Below, one piece after another: positions 56,601 through 64,000 of a DNA stretch of 64,000 nucleotides. The position numbers were made by a program, and so were the translations under genes. Numbering within the stretch: the first letter of the stretch is position 1; the number at the start of each line of letters is the position of its first letter. Source of the stretch: Sceloporus undulatus (lineage: Eukaryota; Chordata; Lepidosauria; Squamata; Phrynosomatidae); contig NC_056527.1 in the NCBI RefSeq assembly GCF_019175285.1, positions 112,781,571 to 112,845,570 on the forward strand, given 5' to 3'. The notes beneath the pieces are model-generated. The model saw only the letters and a program-made list of their open reading frames with translations. It did not search any database and was not told the origin of the DNA.

Positions 56601-59600
56601 TACAAATCCTAGGGTTCCATAGGATGATGCTGTGACAGCAAGAGGTACTCTGTGTCAACCCTCAGCATATTCATTCATTCATTCATTCATTCAAATATTT
56701 ATATTCTGAGCTCAATCCAAAGATCTCAGGAGAGCTTACAATAAAATCATATTAAAACAATAAAAAATAAAGTTTAAATGGTTCGAAATGGCACCAAAAT
56801 GATTCTAAGGTTGGTGCCAATAGGGCCTCCTGAGGAAGGGAATTGTACAAGGGTGCCACAGCAGAAAAGACCCTTTCTGATGTCCTCTCACAAAGTATTC
56901 CCCCTATTGATGGGATGTGGAGGCCCAACATTGTCCCAGACAGACAACCCTTCTCCTTTTTTCCTCTCCTTCCATAGACGCAATGATTTCCTCTGGGCAT
57001 GACGTGAGTGATGGGGGCCTCCTGACTTGTATGCTAGAGATGGCTTTTGCTGGGAACTGTGGTGCTCAGATAGAGCTGGCTGCTCCTGGAATCAGAGGTC
57101 AGTGAATCAAGAAGGAGCAATGACATGGGGGTTTAAAGTTTGCATTTCTCTTTGAAAGTAGCTACTTTGAAAAAGGAATGTTGTCTTTGTCAGATGTGGG
57201 GGAGAGATCACAAAAGGGCAATTTGTGCAGAAAGGAACATACACAGGAGATGGGTGGGTTAGCAAACAAGGACTGAGATAAAAGCATGGCAGCATCTCTG
57301 AATAGTTCCTGGCTTCTATTCTTAGTGGCCAGTCAGAGAGTAAAGGACATAAGATACTGAAATGAGAAGAATAGGCAGATTTGAAGAAATATTCCTTGGA
57401 TAGCAGAGAAAAAGGGCAAATTCATGCATCACAATAGACCATGGTTTGTGTTAATGATGATTTGTTGTCTCTGCAACAAATTGCTGGACAGACAACCCAA
57501 CAAGCTGTCATGTGTCCTCCCCATTCCTAAATCTCTGCTTCTCCCTTTTGTAAGCTCCTGTTCCAGCCTGGGCAGCTGGGGAAACAAGCCACAGTTGTGA
57601 CTTAAAACATGACAACAAGCTGTGGTTTAAACAACCCACAGTTTCCTAATTCAGCAACAAACCATGGTGGCATTTTAAGAAACCAGCAGAGGTGGATATC
57701 ATGAAAACCCACTTTTGCAAGCTGGTTTTGTCAGTAAGAGGTTTATTTGTTTGTTTGTCTGTTTGTTTGTTATATTTATTTGTATCCCGCTCAGGACTGG
57801 GACTCAGAATGGTCCACTTTCATCATCATTACTATTACTACTTGGTTGTTTTGTTTCTCACAGTCAGCTAACTGGATCTCACTGATCATATTAGGAGGCT
57901 GATAGCTCAAGAATGATTATGATAAAGTAAATTTTGTTAGTTAACCTGTTGCAGGGAAAGTTAGCTCATGAAAGCAGGCTTTCAAGACAGTGGTTTTGCA
58001 CATCTCAACACAAAACAGATTTCAACAAACCACTTTGGTTTGTTGTGATGCGGGGATGTAGTCAATTAGACAGGCAGGGTAGAAGAGGGCAGATGTATCT
58101 ATTTGTCTTGCTAATGTTCTCCCACTTAGTCACATTGCCTCTTCCCTGTTACCACAGCCCTGGATGTGCTTTTTGCTGAGGAACTTGGGCTGGTCCTGGA
58201 GGTCCCTCGTTCAGCAGCAGCTGAAGTCTGCCAGCGCTACCGTGAAGCTGGTGTGCGGTGTGTTCCTGTTGGATATTCAGGTCCAAGGGGACCCAATGCT
58301 ACTGTGAGTGCAGAGATGATCACCAAGTGAGAGAGAAGTAATGCAGGGGATGGGTGGTAATGGGTAGGACTGGATATGAGGATCAGTGGAGGGGAGGACA
58401 CTGCTGGATGTAGTGTTGCAGAGCCAGGGCTTGCAGGGTTGGAGCATCAGGACTTTTTGATTTCTAGAGTCAGTGGAAACACCTACCATCCCTCTCTCTC
58501 AAGCCTCCTGGTTCCTTCTACTCTTAGCTGCAGTGTAACGTGGGAGATTTAGGACAGATTAAGAATAAATTCCTTACATACTACTGTACATCATTCAGCT
58601 ATGGAACCAACTGCCACAGGATGTAGCGATGGCTGCCAATTTCAATGTAGTTCAGAGGAGACTGGATAAATTCATGGAGGAAGGGGCCATTGCTGTCTAC
58701 TAGTCAAGATGGGCTAAATGCTGCCTCCAACAGTATACCTCTATTTATCCATTGCTAGGAGTGTTGTTTTACATCCTGGAGCTTACCTCTGGCAAGTGAT
58801 TGGTGTCTTTGTGAACAGAACAGAGGACTAGATAGGTCTTTGGTCTGACCCAGGATGCCTTTTCTTGTGCTCTTATGTAAACTGCAGAGCTATGAGTGAC
58901 AGGGAATACATTTTCCCAGTAACAACCATTAAATGATTGTTTTTCTGTCCACTATCCTCCCGCCCAGTGATGCACCATAAAATACATTTAAAACATTATT
59001 TAAGAATGGCTTAAATATCAGTTAAGCAAACAAACAAAAAACCAAGCAGAATAATGTAAGACATACAACAGGACTTCCACTAAGGATCACGAGTTCTGGA
59101 TTGGTTCACATGGGAGGAAAAAAGCTCCTTCAGACAACCTGGCCCAAGCCATTTTAACGTGTATTATTAAGACCCACCACTGTCATATTGCAAGGTATTT
59201 GGGGATGTCTTGATCTTTATAAAGCTAGTTAAGACCCATTGACCTTTTAAAAAAATAGACCTGATCCTTGTGGAAATGAAAACTACCAGGACTGGTTTTT
59301 TTCCCCTATGAATCAGTAGAGCTGCCTCCATTTTTTGGATCTCCTTGTGGGGTGGGCACAGTAATGATACATGGCTACTCTTCAAAATGTATTGCTGCAC
59401 CAATGATCTCAAGCCAGTCTCAGGTAACATTCAGGGAGGTCCATTGAGCCAAGTCCCAGCCATAGGATAATAATTTGCAATTTACCTTACCTGGATGCTG
59501 TCCCATCTTTCCAACCATCTTCAGCTGGGTCTTCCGGTCAACAAATGTCTATGGTTCCCATGCTTCCTGTGACAAACTTGCTTCTTCTTCCTCACTAAGT

Positions 59601-62600
59601 TAACCTCATTAGAAAAGTCCTTAATTGTTAATAACTTTTTATGCTTTTTTGCAGGTCCGGGTTACTTTGAATGGCCAGGAAGTGCTGGTGGAGAAAGTGG
59701 CAACTTTGAGAGGCTGGTGGGAGGCCACCAGCTTCCAACTGGAGAGGCTGCAAGCCAACCCAGACTGCGTGGCCCAAGAAGAGACGGGGCTGACCAAGCG
59801 CACAGAACCCAGCTTTACCATGACCTTCAACCCTCAGGAAGAGCTTCCTCTACTACAAGAGATGGGTAAGAGATATGGCAAGATAAGGGATGGGAAGGGG
59901 GGAAATTTTGGAAGAACGTGCTGCCTTCATTCTCTGGGATCCAAGAAATAGAGCTGTTGTCCAGTTGAATAAGTCCTACATCAATTAAATTTATGCATTT
60001 GAATATGGATAAAAATAGTAGCTCTGGTACAAGAAGTGTACCTGACATGCTATTCAATAATGTATGCCTGTGCCTGAGTAGGAGTTGTCTCCGAAGAGGC
60101 ATCATAACAGAAAAAGGAGAATGCCTCTTCTCAGACAAAACTTATCATCTGTGATTTTTTATTAATTATTTGTATGACACAATTTGGATTTGGCAAAGGT
60201 AAAATTAACTGGGTTTTTTTCCTAAGTATATATTTCATGTATAAGAATATTTTAATGCTAGTATTTAGAAAAATCATAGGTGACAAGCTGTTCCCTTACA
60301 AGAGGCATTCTCCATCTTGTGTCATATACTGTATGATGCCTCTTCTAAGTTGCATCTGGTTCTACTAGTACTATTCTTATTGTAACTGGAACTTGGAAAA
60401 GTTATTTTAGATTACAACTCCCAAAATACCACAGGAGGAAATTCTGGGAATTGTAGTCCCCAAAAGGTACCTTTCTAAATCTTGAAAATACAACAATAAT
60501 AAGGATGATAATATGGTAAATCTGATGCTCAGTTAATCAAGGCCACTTTTAAATGGATTTGTTGATTTAAACAAGAAAAGCTGTTAATTAATTAATTGCT
60601 TAGAGTAAAACACTGCAATCTTATCAGGAAGGGATGGTATCAAGCAATATCTCTCCTTTCCCTCATGTCCAGCCCTGCCTGCCCCCCGAGTTGCCATTCT
60701 TCGCGAGGAAGGAAGTAATGGGGACCGGGAAATGGTGGCTGCATTCCTCATGGCTGGTTTCCAGGTGAGTTGAGCAATCCAGGGTTGGTAAAATCCTCCC
60801 TATGAGTTCTCAGATATTAAGATATGAAACCCAGGAAAATATTGTGGTTCTCTGTCTCTGTTATGAAGTGAGCATCATGTCATTTGGACTTCTTTTCCTT
60901 CCCTAAAGATGCCACTCATTAGATCCAAATGCATGTGAGTTTGCCTGCCCAATCAAAAGTTACTTAGGGCAGGGATGGGCAACTGTAGGACATCCATGGG
61001 ACAAAATGGCCCTACTTTTAGGCTGCTGTGGTCTGTTTCCCCCTTCCTGTTATGTGAAATGCTTTCCTCCTATAACAGTGGTTCTCAGCCTTTAGTTCCC
61101 TAGACATTTTGGACTTCATTTCTTAGAACCCCTGACCATTGGTCATGCTAACCAAGGCTTCTGAGAGTTGAAATCCAAAATATGTGGAGGCTAAAAACCA
61201 CTGCCCTAGACATTGTACAGGCTCCAGCCATTTTTAGCTTTAGACACATGTTAAGAACACGTCCATTGATGTAGACCTTCTCAGTTAAGTCCAACCAAAC
61301 ATATACCTGTACTGCATGGAGCACATAAAAAGTGTGTGGTAGGTGGTCACTTGTGTGTTTGTGTAATTGTCTGTTTTAGTACTGCATATCATTTTGAAAT
61401 GTTCCAATATAAGTAGTATATATAAATAAATAAATCATGCATTAAAATGGAGAATTTCAGCCCCTTGCAAATCAATAGCGATCCAAATCTGCATTGCAGG
61501 CAGAATTTTTTTTAGTGAATTGGGGGACTGATAAATAGCCTCTGGGGATGCACCCAATAACTCTTCTAGGTTGTCCAAAAGCCCCATTCATGCTACACAT
61601 TTATAGTTTTGCATCTCATTTTAATTGCCATGACAACATCCTATGGAATCCTGGGATTGGTGTTTTAGGGAGGGGTATTTCTAGTGCCTCACAAAACCAT
61701 AAAAACCAGGATTCCTTAGGAGGCAGCCATGGCAGTTGAAGTGTAATCAGAGTGTTAGAAACGTGTAGTGTGAATGGACCTCAAACTAGGACCAAGAGAA
61801 ACCTGTTCTTTCATCTCCTGCTTTTGAAAGTTCTTTTCCTTGTTTAAGCTTTTCCTCTCTTGTCTTGATCCGACCCGAAGGTTTGGGACCTCACAATGGA
61901 AGACTTGTGCTCTGGCGAGATGACACTGGATTCCTTCCGGGGCTTGGTGTTCGTTGGAGGCTTCAGCTATGCAGATGTGTTAGGCTCTGCCAAAGGTCAG
62001 TGTCTCTGCTTCATCTCTTGTGGAAGGGTGATTTTTGGCTTGCCCTGGTGGAAAGCCTTCATGAGCGCCACAGGCTTTCCTTTCCATGGGCAAAGAGTCG
62101 GTGAGATGCTTTTAAAATATATATATATATTAAATTCTTTAATATTTACATAGTACAAATTATATGATCTATAATTCATAATATACTTTTTCCCCTTTCT
62201 CCCCTCCCACACACTGACAATCATTCCATTTAAATTAATAATCATTGTCCATCATATGGACAATATAATTATATTTTTTACTTCATACCCCATTTTTTCT
62301 TCTATTTTCACAAATCTGTGAGATGCTGACCTGCCTGTCTGCATTGTACTCTGCTTGTTAGTTCCCAGAGGTTGGAAGAGTCACTTTGCTGGACTCCATC
62401 TCTTGGGATAAGCAAATGCTTTGCTGTGATCTGAAAGGGATTTTTTTGTTGTTGTTCTAACATCAAGTTTCTATGTGTTGTTTCCAGGTTGGGCAGCGTC
62501 AGTGACCTTTAACCCCCGGGCCCAGGCTCAGTTCCAGGCATTCCACCGACGCAAAGATACTTTCAGCTTGGGCGTGTGTAATGGCTGCCAGTTGATGGCA

Positions 62601-64000
62601 TTGCTTGGCTGGGTGGGAATGGACAACACAAATGCCGAGGATGTAGGTAAGTGAGATGACTGCCAAATGCACCTCTGGTATTAAACCACGTGGGAAATTT
62701 TGGATCTGATCCTCTCTGGTAAACACTTGGTCTGACTTTTTTCTAGGTGGCACCATCCAGCCAGGGTTGCTGTTGAGTCCTAACAATTCTGGGCGTTTTG
62801 AGTCGCGTTTTGTGAGCCTGGGCATTGAGGAGAGTCCAGCGCTGATGTTGCAGGGAATGGCTGGTTCCACCCTGGGCATCTGGGTGGCACATGGTGAAGG
62901 TAATGCCTGTTTTCTTCTATGTTTATTTGGGGGGTGAGTGGGGTGAGCTTAACTTGGCTTCATAAAGCTTTAGTGCAGATGCTAGAAACAGGATGGAATT
63001 ACTGATAGCTTCTGAACAGTATGGAAAATGTGGACATTAAATTTTCAGATTGTCATTATGTTACAAATGGAAGTTAAACTCACATCATTAAAAATGGCCT
63101 GTGTTCATTGAGGTTTGTAATTTGAAATGGGGGTTCTGTAATATTCCAGACGATTTGTGTGTGTTGGAGTAGGACTCCGGGAGACCACAGAGTTTTCTTT
63201 GCAAAATTCATTCAAGGGAGTTTTGCTATTGCCTTCCACTGAGACTAAGAGAGTGTGACTTGCCCAAGGTCATCCAGTGGCCTTCCCCAACTGAGTAGGG
63301 ATTTGAACCCTGGTCTTCCAAAGTCCTATAACATCATAATCTGCCACCACCCACTCAGACACCCTTGTTCCTTCACAGTTTAGCTGCCATTGCCTGGTAA
63401 CTGAAGAGAAAATGTATTTTCTCAGTACTGAATTGAACTATCCCAGTTGTAATCCAAAGGTATTTGGGAAGTGACATAGGTCCAAAACACACTACAGAAA
63501 TAATCCAGTTTTGAGACTGCTTTAACAGCCCTGGCTCAGTGCTATGGCATTCTGGGAACTGTAGTTTTGTGAGATATTTAGCCTTCTCTATCAGAGAGCT
63601 CTGCAATTCCCAGGATTCCATAGCACTGAGCGAGGGCAGTTAAAGCGATCTCAAACTGGATTATTTCTGCAGTATGTTTTGGACCTTGGCCTCAAATTGG
63701 CAAGACACATTAGGCTTACAAAAGCCTTGACCCTTTTTGGACTAAATACAGCTCACTGTGTCTTTCTTCCCATATCCCATCCATCTATCCATGCTGCCTC
63801 TCCACAGGTCGAATGCGCTTCCGCTCCTCTGAAGTCCTGGCTAAGGTGCGCTCTGCTCGCTTGATCCCGCTACGCTATGTGGATGACCAGGGGCTGCCGA
63901 CTGAAGAATATCCTCTCAATCCCAATGGCTCCCCTCTGGGCATTGCAGGCATTTGTTCTCCTGATGGCCGCCACTTGGCAATGATGCCTCACCCAGAGCG
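36557..64000 (+). CDS. PFAS: PFAS, phosphoribosylformylglycinamidine (FGAM) synthase, 28 coding exons, 3' end cut by window
   Basis: Cytosolic enzyme of de novo purine synthesis: FGAR + ATP + glutamine to FGAM. Coding exons: 36557-36695, 36929-37064, 37305-37410, 37988-38174, 38592-38697, 41524-41664, 42199-42323, 43219-43347, 44425-44556, 45736-45864, 46590-46663, 47542-47698, 48235-48296, 49286-49447, 50852-50977, 51821-51952, 52093-52323, 54033-54213, 54954-55037, 55981-56136, 56978-57097, 58158-58303, 59655-59865, 60673-60764, 61881-61995, 62488-62646, 62747-62899, 63808-64000. The phase is continuous with no stop; 1294 codons are present of about 1340. The ATG sits in ACCATGG, nine bases into an exon starting at 36548. 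Alignment in my memory to human PFAS is near collinear, with about 40 C-terminal residues missing beyond the window. It looks intact and functional. Confidence 0.97.
39100..39600 (+). repeat. L2-type LINE 3' end
   Basis: In PFAS intron 5. A decayed plus-strand frame keeps LHNPPHTLR, and the 3' UTR has ATCCCGCCTCGATCCGTAGG and an ATT tail. Truncated. Confidence 0.6.
39610..40470 (+). repeat. L2-type LINE 3' end with a reversed 3' UTR piece before it
   Basis: 39640-39900 reads as a reversed L2 3' UTR (ATCCCGCCTTTCCAGGGATC). From about 39960 a plus-strand frame encodes [19 protein letters not shown] and [14 protein letters not shown], the C-terminus of the LINE ORF, then CGCCGCTTTGATC and an ATT tail to 40465. 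Confidence 0.75.
40740..41460. other. PFAS intron 5, no gene seen
   Basis: AT-rich unique sequence with a TG/TGCG run at 41390-41421. Nothing coding is supported. Confidence 0.4.
41935..42150 (+). repeat. MIR/CORE-like SINE
   Basis: tRNA-like start (GTGGATAGAGTGTTGGACTA), GGGTTCAGATCCC, then a body with GATCTTGGGCATGTCACT and CTCAGGGTTGTTGTATGGG. Ends about 50 bases before PFAS exon 7. A reversed relative is at 44630-44810. Confidence 0.55.
42720..42965 (+). repeat. CR1 LINE 3' end
   Basis: ATTAGGAAGAACTTTTTGAC, GGAGGCCTTTAAACAGAGGC, TTCCTGCATGGCAAGGG, then GGTTCCTTCCAG and a CR1-type terminal stretch. PFAS intron 7. A small second piece is at 43110-43135. Confidence 0.7.
43384..43605. repeat. 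Interspersed repeat, same family as 628-830
   Basis: Reads in the opposite orientation: starts with GGTGACTGAACATCCTCCTT and ends with GTGAGGACATCTGGTCCCC. PFAS intron 8. Confidence 0.6.
44928..45182 (+). repeat. Direct repeat pair, 204 bp apart
   Basis: A block of about 48 bp containing ACTGCTTCTGCACTTTGAAC occurs at 44928-44976 and again at 45132-45181. PFAS intron 9. Confidence 0.65.
45890..46560. other. PFAS intron 10, no gene seen
   Basis: AT-rich unique sequence; a (TTTC)n run of about 35 bp at 46519-46554 precedes the exon 11 acceptor. Confidence 0.4.
47305..47525 (+). repeat. Tigger/pogo-like MITE abutting PFAS exon 12
   Basis: GTTGGCTCTCCATATCC at the start, AATGGGACTTGAGCATTC in the middle and GATACCAAGGGCCCATTGTA at the end. 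The end lies about 20 bases before the acceptor AG at 47540-47541. Confidence 0.65.
48755..49065 (+). repeat. Unclassified interspersed repeat, shared with 15960-16290
   Basis: Blocks in common with ZPAX intron 7 in opposite orientation: GAGTATTCTGGTCCCAAA, GCAGCAACACTG and TTGTGACCTCAGAG. PFAS intron 13. Confidence 0.5.
49825..49990 (-). repeat. CR1-L3/L2-like LINE 3' end, reversed
   Basis: ATT run, AACCTTTATTTATGAAGCGC, then GGTTCCCTGCCCTCAGGCTT, the reverse of 15170-15315. Confidence 0.6.
50495..50820 (-). repeat. CR1 LINE 3' end, reversed
   Basis: Starts AGAATCATAGAACCCTAGAA and runs through GCAGTGTATTCCACCATTGA and TATCATGTCACCTCTTAACC to CTTCTCTTCTCCAGGCTAAA. A minus-strand frame reads [18 protein letters not shown], the CR1 ORF end. 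It stops about 30 bases before PFAS exon 15. Confidence 0.8.
52640..53370. other. PFAS intron 17, no gene seen
   Basis: The sequence between two MITEs (52420-52615 and 53380-53595). No exon with splice sites is supported; several frames are open by chance. Confidence 0.4.
55640..55935 (+). repeat. CR1 LINE 3' end
   Basis: Ends with GGCTAGATGGCCATCTGTCG, TTGCATGGCAGAGGGTTGGA, GGGTCTCTTCCAATTCTGTG and ATTCTATGATTC. It finishes about 45 bases before PFAS exon 20. Confidence 0.75.
56660..56945. repeat. (ATTC)n and reversed LINE 3' end
   Basis: A (TTCA)n run at 56669-56695, then a reversed L2-like piece. A minus-strand frame at 56752-57000 reads [22 protein letters not shown], the LINE ORF end. 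It abuts the pyrimidine tract of PFAS exon 21. Confidence 0.6.
57437..57670. repeat. hAT-like inverted-repeat element
   Basis: ACCATGGTTTGTG at one end and, reversed, ACCATGGTTTGTTGC at the other, with CTGTGGTTTAAAC inside. PFAS intron 21. Relatives may be at 37135-37260 and 49610-49790. Confidence 0.45.
58550..58880 (+). repeat. CR1-like LINE 3' end
   Basis: GGAGACTGGATAAATTCATGG, ATGGGCTAAATGCTGCC, then TTGGTCTGACCCAGGATGCC and TTCTTGTGCTCTTATGT. PFAS intron 22. Confidence 0.55.
60094..60344. repeat. Pair of hairpins in opposite orientation
   Basis: 60094-60129 and 60300-60344 each begin AAGAGGCAT and end ATGCCTCTT, and the second is also an inverted copy of the first (ATCAT next to the outer arm, GGAGAATGCC next to the inner). 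PFAS intron 23. Confidence 0.6.
60780..61860. other. PFAS intron 24, repeats only
   Basis: A hAT-like MITE (61075-61205) and a diverged MITE of the AATGCAG group (about 61575-61780). No gene is seen. Confidence 0.45.

Larger units (their letters stand above)
41524..58303 (+). other. PFAS: PFAS exons 6-22: FGAM synthetase core (two AIRS-like halves)
   Basis: Residues about 225-987. The first half shows [84 protein letters not shown] and [10 protein letters not shown]. The second half shows [55 protein letters not shown] and SGHDVSDGG. These are the ATP and substrate loops of the PurL family and none looks damaged. Confidence 0.92.
59655..64000 (+). other. PFAS: PFAS exons 23-28: linker and glutaminase (GATase) domain
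   Basis: Residues about 988-1294. [15 protein letters not shown] starts the GATase fold. The nucleophile is Cys 1157 in LGVCNGCQL (codon 62577-62579). WVAHGEGR follows, and the catalytic His 1292 and Glu 1294 of MPHPER are at 63990-63992 and 63996-63998. All three triad residues are present. The window ends one codon later. Confidence 0.95.

Noticed and set aside
1-64000. Prokaryotic-type systems, CRISPR, riboswitches or viral genes
   Set aside because: None seen. The window is intron-rich animal DNA with retroposons and MITEs.

Overview
This is vertebrate nuclear DNA, almost certainly from a squamate reptile. Protein-coding genes are split into many short exons with GT/AG borders. The spaces between are filled with squamate-type repeats: Sauria SINEs (tRNA-like head, Bov-B-like tail), 5S-rRNA-headed SINEs with the same tail, CR1 and L2 LINE 3' ends, Penelope-like fragments and many palindromic MITEs. 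An iguanian lizard is my guess; the species cannot be fixed by eye. I found no CRISPR, operon, viral or bacterial content.

Three host genes are recognisable. (1) About 1.8-4.9 kb, minus strand: the 5' part of RANGRF (MOG1, a Ran-binding nuclear transport factor), with two coding exons, a likely noncoding first exon and a CCAAT/TATA-like promoter. Its last exons lie beyond the left edge. (2) 8.2-27.3 kb, plus strand: a complete 19-coding-exon gene for an egg-coat protein that I assign to ZPAX. It has a signal peptide, a long multi-domain ectodomain, one ZP-N domain and a C-terminal membrane anchor. I cannot find exons for the ZP-C half of the ZP module. (3) 36.6-64.0 kb, plus strand: PFAS (FGAM synthase, de novo purine synthesis), with 28 coding exons. 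The window ends inside the last one, just after the catalytic His and Glu codons of the glutaminase domain.

Four intact-looking tRNA genes sit in introns: Ala(CGC), Ala(UGC) and Lys(UUU) within RANGRF, and Met(CAU) within ZPAX. Each is followed by a T-run terminator.

The 27.3-36.5 kb interval between ZPAX and PFAS holds repeats: a GC-rich element with four consecutive hairpins (29.8-30.3 kb), a decayed tandem array of about 280-bp units (32.2-33.6 kb), a candidate PFAS promoter and first exon (33.8-34.0 kb), a microsatellite, and a cluster of palindromic MITEs. The three genes share no pathway; they are neighbours. PFAS and RANGRF are also close neighbours in mammals, so the block looks like old synteny with a different orientation and an egg-coat gene between them.

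Exon borders were placed by reading splice sites and checking that codon phase carries through every junction. Family names rest on recalled sequence similarity, not on searches.
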